A stretch of DNA of 31,949 nt from Bacteriovoracaceae bacterium UBA6261 (GTDB lineage Bacteria; Bdellovibrionota; Bacteriovoracia; Bacteriovoracales; Bacteriovoracaceae): the NCBI GenBank assembly GCA_002440825.1, contig DJVH01000098.1, forward strand, positions 1 through 31,949. The letters run 5' to 3'. The notes beneath the pieces were generated by a model that did no database searches, was not told where the DNA came from, and saw only the letters and a program-made list of their open reading frames with translations. The position numbers were made by a program, and so were the translations under genes. Below, piece by piece: positions 1 to 6,379 of this stretch. Position 1 is the first letter of the stretch; the number at the start of each line of letters is the position of its first letter.

Positions 1-679
1 ACTGGTCTCCTGCTCCCGCTTTCAGCTCAACGCTTTTCTTGGTCATTTCAACAAGTGCCATGGCAAGAAAATCGGATTCATCAAAAGATTTTTTCAGCGG
101 GACTTGGTTATAGAGAACGTTTTCAAACGTCTCTTCATTCTCGAAGCGTTTTAAATAGCGTTTAATCTTTTCATTTTCTACAAACTCAAGAATGCCGCCG
201 ATAGTTTTAGGTGCTTCAAAGGTGAGAATGGTTTTAAAGTAATATTGATAAAGATTGAACGATGGAGGATGGGCTACCATCGCGGGCTTTCTTAAAAGAA
301 AGTGGACAAAGTCCAGGTCGCTGTATAGTTCATTGGAATTAAAGCCAGCATAAACCAGAACATTTTTTTTATTCAAAAGTTCATTGGCGATACAATCTTC
401 GTAAACTTGAATGTTGGGTTCAACGACAATGACTTTAAAATTGTTTCCGTGAAACTCTTGCAGTTTTTCAATAACGGCATTGACGTGATAACCAAAGCCA
501 AGCCCGAGAATCAGAACTTCATTTTTAGTTTTCAAAGAATCAATCTGTGCATCGACAAGGGTTTCAGCTTCTTTGAAGGGGTTGTAAATTGAATGAAGAT
601 GAACGCCGTTTACTACGGGAACTTTCTGTTCAGTTCTTGATGTTCTGACTTCGTAAGAAGTAATTTTTGGTAAGCTCAT
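1..679 (-). CDS. Maf-like motility-associated factor, N-terminal part (partial)
   Basis: An open frame reads leftwards from an ATG at 679 and runs off the window without a stop (226 codons visible). The start has an AGGGG ribosome site five bases upstream. Residues about 53-95 form a Rossmann-like segment: the glycine-rich strand-loop EVLILGLGFGYHV, then a second strand ending VIVVEPN. This resembles the N-terminal domain of MAF_flag10/DUF115 proteins, which are linked to flagellin glycosylation with nonulosonic acids. The location, downstream of fliD-fliS-fliT on the same strand, supports a motility role. A SAM-dependent methyltransferase-like fold is the main alternative, because the glycine motif is similar. 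The C-terminal half that would decide this lies outside the window. It may have its own promoter (see the palindrome at 724-744) or be read from the fliD operon. Confidence 0.7.
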   Translation of the reverse strand, partial: MSLPKITSYEVRTSRTEQKVPVVNGVHLHSIYNPFKEAETLVDAQIDSLKTKNEVLILGLGFGYHVNAVIEKLQEFHGNNFKVIVVEPNIQVYEDCIANELLNKKNVLVYAGFNSNELYSDLDFVHFLLRKPAMVAHPPSFNLYQYYFKTILTFEAPKTIGGILEFVENEKIKRYLKRFENEETFENVLYNQVPLKKSFDESDFLAMALVEMTKKSVELKAGAGDQ

Positions 680-723
680 GAGCACCCCTGTTCCTCATCC
701 TTAAGGTTCTGGTGGTTGTGGGA

Positions 724-781
724 TTGAGTTAATCATTAACTCAACTGTTATTATTTCCTCACGTCCCGGGATTTTTGTCAA
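724..781 (-). promoter_or_regulatory. Candidate promoter element with a 21-bp palindrome upstream of the Maf-like gene
   Basis: On the minus strand a perfect TTGACA lies at 781-776, with an AT-rich stretch (AAATAATAA) 19 or more bases further on that is a poor, over-spaced -10. Just downstream, 724-744 is a perfect palindrome: arm TTGAGTTAAT, a central C, arm ATTAACTCAA. No T tract follows on either strand, so it does not look like an intrinsic terminator. A dimeric repressor or activator site controlling the Maf-like gene is the simplest reading. The palindrome is directly visible; its function is inferred. Confidence 0.4.
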
Positions 782-824
782 TGAAACAATGGTTCCGGAA
801 CGCGAGAGAAGAAGCTTCAAATTT

Positions 825-1229
825 TTATTTTGAAGTGCCTTGATTGTAGCCTTTAAACATTTCTTTGTTTTTGAAAATGAGTGCGATTTCTTTTGTAGTC
901 TGACCTTTTTGTTGACTTAAAAGCTCAACCGTTTCTTTGTCGATGGCAATCATCTTTTCAGAACAGACACTTAGGTCCTGAAACCAGGCCTTGAGAATTA
1001 AAATATCGTCCTGAGAAACGTCTTCTGGATTCAAAATATTGATTTGCTCTTCAACCGCACGCTGGAGTTTGGTGACCACGTTAATGAGGCGCTCGCGGTT
1101 TTCTGTTTCGCTTACCACTCTTTCCAGATCTTCGTTAGCGGCATAAATTTTAATTTTTTCACTGCTTGTTACGGCCAGATCAAGCATAGAAAGGTGGTTT
1201 TGAATTCCATCAAAAAGTTTTGAAATCAT
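825..1229 (-). CDS. fliT: FliT-like flagellar chaperone / small helical protein
   Basis: 134 residues, strongly helical, charged and heptad-like, with no signal peptide or membrane segment. It lies 26 bases downstream of fliS, the position where FliT is usually encoded in fliD-fliS-fliT operons. FliT is the cytosolic export chaperone of the filament cap FliD and in enteric bacteria also restrains FlhDC. The sequence itself is not well conserved (the family is short and fast-evolving), so the assignment rests on size, helical character and position. The C-terminal end carries a short FKNKEMFKGYNQ segment. A weak 7-bp stem (CTTCAAA / TTTGAAG, 815-835) spans the stop codon and could help end the flagellar transcript, but it has no convincing T tract. 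FlgN-like chaperones are the alternative. Confidence 0.6.
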   Translation of the reverse strand: MISKLFDGIQNHLSMLDLAVTSSEKIKIYAANEDLERVVSETENRERLINVVTKLQRAVEEQINILNPEDVSQDDILILKAWFQDLSVCSEKMIAIDKETVELLSQQKGQTTKEIALIFKNKEMFKGYNQGTSK

Positions 1230-1255
1230 TTTTAATTCCTTTTAAAGTTTTTTAT

Positions 1256-1666
1256 TTACTCTTTTGGAGCTGTTGGAGCGGCTGCATTTTGTGTAGCCTT
1301 CAGCGATTTAATCGCCTCACTCCAGCCTTCATAAAGAGTATTGAGTACATTCAGGCAACCTTCTAATGGCTCAGCATCGATTTTGATGTTTGCCTGAGTA
1401 GAAGAAAAAAGAATGTAGTCATAAAGAGCAGACAATTCTTTGGCAATATCTCCACCAACTTCGAAATCGAGACTGTTGTTCAGTTCGATAACAATGTCCT
1501 GCAATTTACCAATGTATTCGCCCTTCGCCGAAATTTTTTTCTCGTGAATTGCTTCAATCGCTTTTTTGCAGTTTTTAATAGCTGCCTGATACAGCATCAA
1601 AAGGATCTGCTCCTTGCTCGCTGTACTCACTGCTGTCTTTTTGTAAGCACCATAACCGTAACTCAT
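1256..1666 (-). CDS. fliS: Flagellar export chaperone FliS
   Basis: 136 residues, the normal FliS length. The N-terminus MSYGYGAYKKTAVSTASKEQ followed by the LLMLYQAAIKNCKKAIEAI helix is the family hallmark (Y-x-x-x-x-V-x-T-A-s-p-x-x-L-i-x-m-L-Y-d-g-a). FliS binds the flagellin C-terminus in the cytoplasm and prevents premature polymerisation before export. It has a clear GAGGAGG ribosome site on the minus strand and lies 16 bases after fliD, so it belongs to the fliD operon. The C-terminal tail (about residues 125-136) is alanine/proline rich and probably disordered. Confidence 0.95.
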   Translation of the reverse strand: MSYGYGAYKKTAVSTASKEQILLMLYQAAIKNCKKAIEAIHEKKISAKGEYIGKLQDIVIELNNSLDFEVGGDIAKELSALYDYILFSSTQANIKIDAEPLEGCLNVLNTLYEGWSEAIKSLKATQNAAAPTAPKE

Positions 1667-1682
1667 ATTGGCCTCCTCTCAA

Positions 1683-3074
1683 TTATCCTAATTCTTGTAC
1701 AGGGCTAGCTGCGCCCGCTCCGGCAAGAGCTGCGACTCCAGCACCTTGTGATTTAATTCGCGATATTGTTCCTTCGAGTCGTGAAAACTTATCTTTTAAA
1801 TTCTTTTCTTTCTCTTCCAGATATTTTTGTTTTTGACTGATTCTTCTGTCGATTTGTTCAATGTTGCTCTGTAGAGACTTTTTTCTGCTCTGGATGAGAC
1901 CATCCGGCATGCGAAGAACAGTGTTCACTGTGCCGTTTAAGTTATCCATGAATCCGTCAGATTTTCCTTCTTCAGTAAAAGAACCGGTAAGGATTTGCGA
2001 AACCATATTGTAATCTTTTGAAATAGCTGCCTGGAATTTCTTCTGATCGAAATCGAGCATACCTTCGCGATTGAATGTCAGACCAAGCTCACCTACGCGG
2101 TGATAGCCTGTATCCGTCTGAACATCTTTAAAAACCGCTGAGTGAATACGACCCTGAAGAGTCGTAAGCATAATATCTCCACCGAGTGTTCGCGATGTAT
2201 CCGTTTTCTCATCAATTGTGTTTTGCTCTTTGATGAATTTTAAAACCGCATTGAGCTTGGTGACGAGGTCGCTGACCTTTGCCCCAATAGCATCAACGTC
2301 TTCAGTGATGTTGATTGAAAATTCTTCACCTGGTTTTGCTTTTTTCAGGTCAATCGTCACTCCCGGAATAAGATCTTTAATCTTATTTTCCGACGCTTCA
2401 ATTTCAAAACCATCAAGTTTAATTTTAGCATCATGAGCTTCGCGCTGGAACTCAAGCTGGAAGTCCTGATCTCCATCGATGAAATAGAAATAAGGAAAAT
2501 CTACTGCTGAATCATCGCCTGTTTTATTTAAGCTTAAAACAAGTCTCCACGGCGTATCAGATCCGCTACCATCATTGATAACGTTTGCCGTAACACCGAG
2601 GTCAGAGTTCTTGTTAATCATCTTGGCAATGCCATCAAGCGAAGCATTGTCTGAATCAACGTAAATATCTTTGGATTCACCATCAGGCATTGTGAAGCGG
2701 ATGAAACCGACCCCAACATAGCTGTTATCTTTATCTTCAAAACCTGTCGACATTGCCGAAGATTTTTGAGCAAGCGAAGTAACTTCAAATTGGTACGAGC
2801 CTGGCATCGTTCTGTTTTTGTCCGTCGTTACACCGATGATATCGTTGTTGGTATCGACTTTTAATTCGCGAAGGGCGCGTGCATTTGCGTTCATGGCGAG
2901 ATTTCCGCGAACATCTTCAGCCAATTTTAAAAGCTGATCGACCAGACCTTTCTTGTCCGCGATTTTGCTTTTTTGTTTTTCCATGTTCTGAACAGGAACT
3001 TGTTCCGCAGTCATGATCTGCTTAACAATATCCTTCGGCAGTCCGGTGGAAATTGAACCAAACGATATTCCCAA
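1683..3074 (-). CDS. fliD: Flagellar filament capping protein FliD
   Basis: 463 residues. The N-terminal region (about 1-100) contains the FliD_N pattern, with ISTGLPKDIVKQIMTAEQVPVQ followed by a helical K/Q-rich stretch. The C-terminal FliD_C domain (about 200-445) ends in a long coiled coil (about 395-445: IEQIDRRISQKQKYLEEKEK) needed for capping-pentamer assembly. FliD sits at the filament tip and guides flagellin polymerisation, and it is exported by the flagellar type III system without a cleaved signal. A strong AGGAGG ribosome site precedes the start. It is the first gene of the minus-strand unit fliD-fliS-fliT. A 250-base leader with a terminator hairpin separates it from a sigma-28-like promoter. 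The A/G-rich C-terminal tail is unremarkable. Confidence 0.95.
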   Translation of the reverse strand: MGISFGSISTGLPKDIVKQIMTAEQVPVQNMEKQKSKIADKKGLVDQLLKLAEDVRGNLAMNANARALRELKVDTNNDIIGVTTDKNRTMPGSYQFEVTSLAQKSSAMSTGFEDKDNSYVGVGFIRFTMPDGESKDIYVDSDNASLDGIAKMINKNSDLGVTANVINDGSGSDTPWRLVLSLNKTGDDSAVDFPYFYFIDGDQDFQLEFQREAHDAKIKLDGFEIEASENKIKDLIPGVTIDLKKAKPGEEFSINITEDVDAIGAKVSDLVTKLNAVLKFIKEQNTIDEKTDTSRTLGGDIMLTTLQGRIHSAVFKDVQTDTGYHRVGELGLTFNREGMLDFDQKKFQAAISKDYNMVSQILTGSFTEEGKSDGFMDNLNGTVNTVLRMPDGLIQSRKKSLQSNIEQIDRRISQKQKYLEEKEKNLKDKFSRLEGTISRIKSQGAGVAALAGAGAASPVQELG

Positions 3075-3235
3075 AAAATCCTCCTGATTTATAGGGACGC
3101 ATTACCTTTCAAGAATACCATACGGTAGGACCGGCTTATATGAGGCAGGAATTTCTCATCATGTGTTAGAGGAAGGAAAAAGTTGAGTCAGGGGAACGGG
3201 TATGAATTAGCTTGTGGTGCTTCAGTTTCACCCTT

Positions 3236-3266
3236 AAAATAAAAAGACCCGGATGGGGCCGGGTCT
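3236..3266 (-). terminator. Intrinsic terminator-like hairpin, minus strand, in the fliD leader
   Basis: A perfect 8-bp stem AGACCCGG (3245-3252) / CCGGGTCT (3259-3266) encloses a 6-base loop. Read on the minus strand the stem is followed by TTTTTATTTT, a proper U tract; on the plus strand it is followed by CTAATT. It therefore terminates leftward transcripts. No minus-strand gene lies immediately upstream, so it either ends a short RNA from the 3326-3352 promoter or attenuates the fliD operon. Confidence 0.75.
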
Positions 3267-3325
3267 CTAATTCTAGGATTTAAGCTGACCGCTAGTATGG
3301 GATGCGATCAACTTAATTACTGATT

Positions 3326-3352
3326 TAATCGGTTATTATGCAAAATACTTTA
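3326..3352 (-). promoter_or_regulatory. Sigma-28 (FliA)-like promoter pointing to fliD
   Basis: On the minus strand TAAA (3352-3349), a 15-base spacer and ACCGATTA (3333-3326) match the FliA pattern TAAA-N15-GCCGATAA, with two mismatches in the -10. The predicted start is near 3319, about 245 bases before the fliD ATG, and the terminator-like hairpin lies between. It overlaps the start codon of the divergent membrane-protein gene at 3338. fliD operons are commonly FliA-dependent, which supports the reading. Experimental status is unknown. Confidence 0.5.
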
Positions 3353-4840
3353 GCAAATGGTTCAAACATCCTTAAATTAAAATGGAAATTCTTCACATAT
3401 CGTGTAGTTAGCTATTTCTCATTTTTGCTCATTCCTGTCTACGTACAGAAGGGAATGCAGGTTTCCCACGGCGCTTTGGCGCTCATGATGACTCTTTATA
3501 TACTGTTCATTGTAAGCCAGTGGTTTTTACTCGGAAAAGAAATCGATCACCGTTTTAAAATTTATTTCAGAGTAAATTCCTCCATTGATCGAGTGGTCTA
3601 TCGCCTCTTTTTGGGAATGTTTTTTTTCATTCTGCTTTTCAACATCATCAATCTGCTTGATGCCAAGTGGATCTATAACAGTTACTGGATAACCTGGTCC
3701 ATTCTTGGTCTGTTCTATTCCTGGCCCACGCGGGGAAAAATTATTCAGGAATCGGTTTCATCCAATTTTGGTGAATTTCGGTTTTTAGACAATTTTGAAA
3801 AGACGCTGGTGGGTTTGATTCTCATTATGTTCGCTTTCACACTTCCCGATTTGCCTCCTCTGGTGAATGTGGAAATGTTGAAATTATATTTTGATCCTCT
3901 GGAAAAAATAGGAAATCCACTCTGGAATTTTCTTTTGATCAATTACTATCCTTTTAAAAGTTACCCGGCCTTATTCAGGCTTGCGTGGAGCCTGCACTTT
4001 TATGTAGTGGGTATGGGTTTATTCCTTCTGGTATTTTATGCTTTTTTACGATTCTTCGTTTCCAGAAGATTGTCTCTGCTTGGAGTCTTTGCCTTAGTTT
4101 CTTCATGGTCGTTTTCCAAAACGCTGGCAAGCAATGTTGAATTCACCATGCTCACAACCTATTCCTTAATGTGGATCTGGACTCTTTTGTGGGTTACAAA
4201 AAGCTCGACCTATAGGGCCGGGCTCTTCATGGGACTTATGAGTTTTTACGGGACATTGTTAAATACCAATTATGGATTTTTGATGTTCTTCCAGGTTGTC
4301 ACTCTGTTATTTATTTTTCTTAAGGACAGAACTCTCTGGTTTAAACGTCAGCTTTTGAAATATGCATTGTTTGGAATTATTCTGACCATCCTGCGCTTGC
4401 TTTCGCACACTGATTTAATCGAACCACTCCATGGCCTTGATTGGGGGTTCATAAAAAACGCTTCGCTGGAGATGAACCGCAAAGGCTTCTTTGTTCTGGG
4501 CATGTTTGGATTAGTCCTGGCGGTGATCAAATTTTATAGACCGAAGTTATCTTTCCTCAAAGATTTTCATATTGAACAGGAAAGCATGAGCATTTTTCTT
4601 CTCTCAATCACACTCTACGTTTTTTTCTCACTATTTTGGGATGACGCTTTGGTGACAGGCTTTGCAATGATGTGGCCGTTGGCTTTTTTGAGTTTGATTC
4701 CCCTGGAATTGCTATTTCAGTCTCTCTCCCGCGTGCGCTCAAGCCGAAATATGATCTACGTGATTTATATCTTAATCTGCCTTCTCGATTCGCATTTTGA
4801 AGGTCGGGTTAAACTCTTTTTAAAAATTTTTAACAGCTAA
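3338..4840 (+). CDS. Polytopic inner-membrane protein of unknown function
   Basis: 500 residues, dominated by hydrophobic helices (roughly ten to twelve). Clear ones lie near residues 25-40, 45-65, 85-110, 120-135, 155-170, 215-240, 248-262, 270-290, 300-330, 340-360, 385-400, 425-440 and 445-490. I do not recognise a family. The layout (many membrane helices, short loops) would suit a GT-C-like transferase, a polymerase/flippase or a vitamin-K-dependent-carboxylase/HTTM-like protein, but no catalytic motif supports any of these. The ATG at 3338 has no visible Shine-Dalgarno sequence and there is no other ATG in frame before residue 40, so initiation may be leaderless or weak. It is divergent from fliD. 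Confidence 0.75.
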   Translation: MQNTLANGSNILKLKWKFFTYRVVSYFSFLLIPVYVQKGMQVSHGALALMMTLYILFIVSQWFLLGKEIDHRFKIYFRVNSSIDRVVYRLFLGMFFFILLFNIINLLDAKWIYNSYWITWSILGLFYSWPTRGKIIQESVSSNFGEFRFLDNFEKTLVGLILIMFAFTLPDLPPLVNVEMLKLYFDPLEKIGNPLWNFLLINYYPFKSYPALFRLAWSLHFYVVGMGLFLLVFYAFLRFFVSRRLSLLGVFALVSSWSFSKTLASNVEFTMLTTYSLMWIWTLLWVTKSSTYRAGLFMGLMSFYGTLLNTNYGFLMFFQVVTLLFIFLKDRTLWFKRQLLKYALFGIILTILRLLSHTDLIEPLHGLDWGFIKNASLEMNRKGFFVLGMFGLVLAVIKFYRPKLSFLKDFHIEQESMSIFLLSITLYVFFSLFWDDALVTGFAMMWPLAFLSLIPLELLFQSLSRVRSSRNMIYVIYILICLLDSHFEGRVKLFLKIFNS

Positions 4841-4869
4841 AAATTTTGAATGTGATACACTTTTATCAA

Positions 4870-4893
4870 AGACACAGATGCTAGTGTCTGTGT
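4870..4893 (+). promoter_or_regulatory. Two mutually exclusive hairpins upstream of a small gene
   Basis: AGACAC (4870-4875) pairs with GTGTCT (4884-4889). Alternatively, ACACAGA (4872-4878) pairs with TCTGTGT (4887-4893). The arms overlap, so only one hairpin can form at a time. The element sits just before the ribosome site of the 75-residue gene. There is no T tract. It could be an operator or a leader structure; function not known. Confidence 0.35.
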
Positions 4894-4908
4894 ACCGATG
4901 GAGTGGTT

Positions 4909-5136
4909 ATGTTTAGTTCAGGATTGACTAAAGGTCTCTACAACAGCTTTCTGAAGTCCTACCAGTGGGACAAATCAGAGCTCAAAACGACTCCATTTAT
5001 CTACGTAGACCAGGGCAGCGGCGAAGTGAAACTTCTCACTAATCTGATGAGAACCAGTGAGATTGGATCTGAAATTTTCGCCCTCTCAATTGCTTCTGGT
5101 GGAGCCGTAGAAGTTCTCTCAACAGAGAACTCTTAA
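4909..5136 (+). CDS. Small orphan protein (75 residues)
   Basis: ATG at 4909 is preferred over the in-frame GTG at 4903 because GGAG (4900-4903) is then correctly spaced, five bases upstream. The 75-residue product begins MFSSGLTKGLYNSFLKSYQW and contains no signal peptide, membrane helix or recognisable motif. The C-terminal third (IGSEIFALSIASGGAVEVL) looks like beta structure. It stands alone between a membrane-protein gene and a long structured non-coding stretch. Its last codons form a perfect 7-bp hairpin (5113-5130). The good ribosome site and the absence of a competing frame favour a real gene, but I cannot assign a function. Confidence 0.6.
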   Translation: MFSSGLTKGLYNSFLKSYQWDKSELKTTPFIYVDQGSGEVKLLTNLMRTSEIGSEIFALSIASGGAVEVLSTENS

Positions 5137-5218
5137 GTTCGACCAGACCTCGACAAGAGGTCAGGCTTAGCTCTCTTAAAGGGTTTATGCTTAGGCATAA
5201 AGAGAGGCTTTTCTCTCT
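5113..5218 (+). terminator. Chain of hairpins ending in a terminator-like stem
   Basis: Consecutive perfect stems follow the small gene. GTTCTCT/AGAGAAC (5113-5119/5124-5130) overlaps the 3' end of the coding sequence. GACCTC/GAGGTC (5146-5151/5157-5162) has a 5-base loop. TTTATGC/GCATAAA (5184-5190/5195-5201) has a TTAG loop and is extended by CTCTC (5171-5175) with GAGAG (5202-5206). The last is followed by GCTTTTCTCTCT, an imperfect U tract. A competing AGAGA/TCTCT stem (5201-5218) overlaps it. The final stem plausibly terminates the 4909 gene. The whole chain could also be a structured RNA. Confidence 0.45.
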
Positions 5219-5525
5219 AAAAAATTGGTTCTTACATCATCTTTCTGCTAAAAATACCCGAGTGACAATTTTTTGACTTAATGTGAATAACTACGCTGTT
5301 CCGCCAATTTTTTAGGGTCAATCTGACAGGTTGGATTCAATGAACGTGAATATCTTCACTAACTATTGAAAAAAAGACCTGTTAAAAAATGTAATTGACC
5401 AACAAAGAATTAACAGCGAAATGTGAAAATGTGGATAACTTGGGACTTTTTGTTGATAAAATAACCAAGTCAACTATTTTAACAGAAAAATTGTAAGAAA
5501 TTTTAATGACGCAAGGTGTGTTTTT
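5137..5525. other. 389-bp non-coding region with inverted repeat and DnaA-box-like sites
   Basis: There is no credible gene. Besides the hairpins at its left end, it holds a perfect 12-bp inverted repeat, CTAAAAAATTGG (5217-5228) and CCAATTTTTTAG (5304-5315). Three 9-mers match DnaA boxes in the same orientation: TGTGAATAA (5282-5290) and TGTGGATAA (5430-5438) fit TTATNCACA on the opposite strand exactly, and TGTTGATAA (5451-5459) has one mismatch. Between them is AT-rich DNA (about 5360-5415) with CTGTTAA/TTAACAG arms (5379-5385/5410-5416). The sites are seen directly; an origin, a DnaA-titration site or DnaA control of the next gene are inferences. Confidence 0.5.
5453..5480 (+). promoter_or_regulatory. 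Candidate sigma-70-type promoter for the CysQ-like gene
   Basis: TTGATA (5453-5458), a 16-base spacer and TATTTT (5475-5480) lie 45 bases before the ATG of the phosphatase gene. The -35 overlaps the one-mismatch DnaA-box-like site at 5451-5459, and a perfect one lies 15 bases upstream, so DnaA could occlude it. The match is moderate. Confidence 0.35.
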
Positions 5526-6308
5526 ATGAAAAAGCTGCAAAACGAAGTTATTCTTGAGTTGACAAAAAAGCTCTCTAATTTGTTTGGCCCGACAGCTCAG
5601 AATAATATCGAAGTGAACCTAAAAGACGATAAAAGCTTTGTCACAGAAATTGATCTCTTCGTCTCTACAATCATTAAAGAAAAATTATCAACTCATCCTG
5701 AATATTCTCACTACGCCTTTTTTAGTGAGGAAGACTTCAAAGAATATACATTTCCGTGTGCAATACTCGATCCGATTGATGGAACTCGCGAGCTGGTTAA
5801 AGGTCGCCCTGAATGTGCCGTCTCACTTGCCATGATGAAAACGCATACGATTGCCGACCCGGACAACTATGCATGGCTCTATAATCCCTTCAGCGGCTTT
5901 TCACTGGATACTAAAACACCTTTTGTTCCTTCAATGGACAAGTCTATTCAAAAACTACTCACGTTTGTTTCCCGCTCTGAATACCACAAAGGGCATTACA
6001 ATAAATATTTAAACCATCCTCAGATCGACATTACTCCTCGTGGTAGTATTGCTTTCAAACTTGGTGTTCTTGCATCGGGGGCCTGTGATTTCATTATCAG
6101 CATGGAACCCAAAAACGCCTGGGATATCGCTGCCGGAACTATCCTTTGCGAGCGAAGAGGAATTCATTTTTATGAGAATGGAGTACGGGTTCACACTCTC
6201 GATCGCGAACGTTATTACGGGCCTTTAATCTGGGCGCCGGAAATTCTGGCACCAACTCTGCTGGAGATCTTCAAGGCAGATTTCAAATCTGAAAAAAACC
6301 AGAACTGA
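5526..6308 (+). CDS. Inositol-monophosphatase-family phosphatase (CysQ/SuhB-like)
   Basis: 260 residues, the normal family size. The metal-binding signatures of lithium-sensitive phosphatases are present: the SEED segment (residues 67-70), DPIDGT (82-87) and WDIAAG (199-204), plus the VTEID strand near residue 40. These use two or three magnesium ions to remove a phosphate from substrates such as 3'-phosphoadenosine-5'-phosphate (CysQ), inositol-1-phosphate (SuhB) or other sugar phosphates. The sequence cannot separate these, although the short GTRELVKGRPECAVSLAMM stretch after the DPIDGT motif is nearer CysQ (which has GTKEF) than SuhB. It is probably monocistronic, with an AAGG ribosome site nine bases before the start. 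The upstream DNA-box region may control it. Confidence 0.9.
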   Translation: MKKLQNEVILELTKKLSNLFGPTAQNNIEVNLKDDKSFVTEIDLFVSTIIKEKLSTHPEYSHYAFFSEEDFKEYTFPCAILDPIDGTRELVKGRPECAVSLAMMKTHTIADPDNYAWLYNPFSGFSLDTKTPFVPSMDKSIQKLLTFVSRSEYHKGHYNKYLNHPQIDITPRGSIAFKLGVLASGACDFIISMEPKNAWDIAAGTILCERRGIHFYENGVRVHTLDRERYYGPLIWAPEILAPTLLEIFKADFKSEKNQN

Positions 6309-6379
6309 TCACAGCAGGTGGTTTAATTTTTGAACTGAGGGCTTTATTTTGATCACGCGAATTTAACAGCGAGGTCAGC

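Noticed and set aside
792..801. GTTCCGGAAC palindrome and nearby TCCCGGGA as a flagellar operon terminator
   Set aside because: Both are short, without loops or T tracts on the minus strand; no support as terminators.
5400..5485. TTAACAG repeats (5410, 5479) as a regulatory array
   Set aside because: The copies are irregularly spaced and the 7-mer is common in such AT-rich DNA.
6303..6356. Repeated TGATCAC (6306 and 6350), also AACTGATCACA at 6303 and after the lipoprotein gene (19433)
   Set aside because: Two of the three overlap TGA stop codons following an AAC codon; a six-base palindrome at this frequency is expected by chance.
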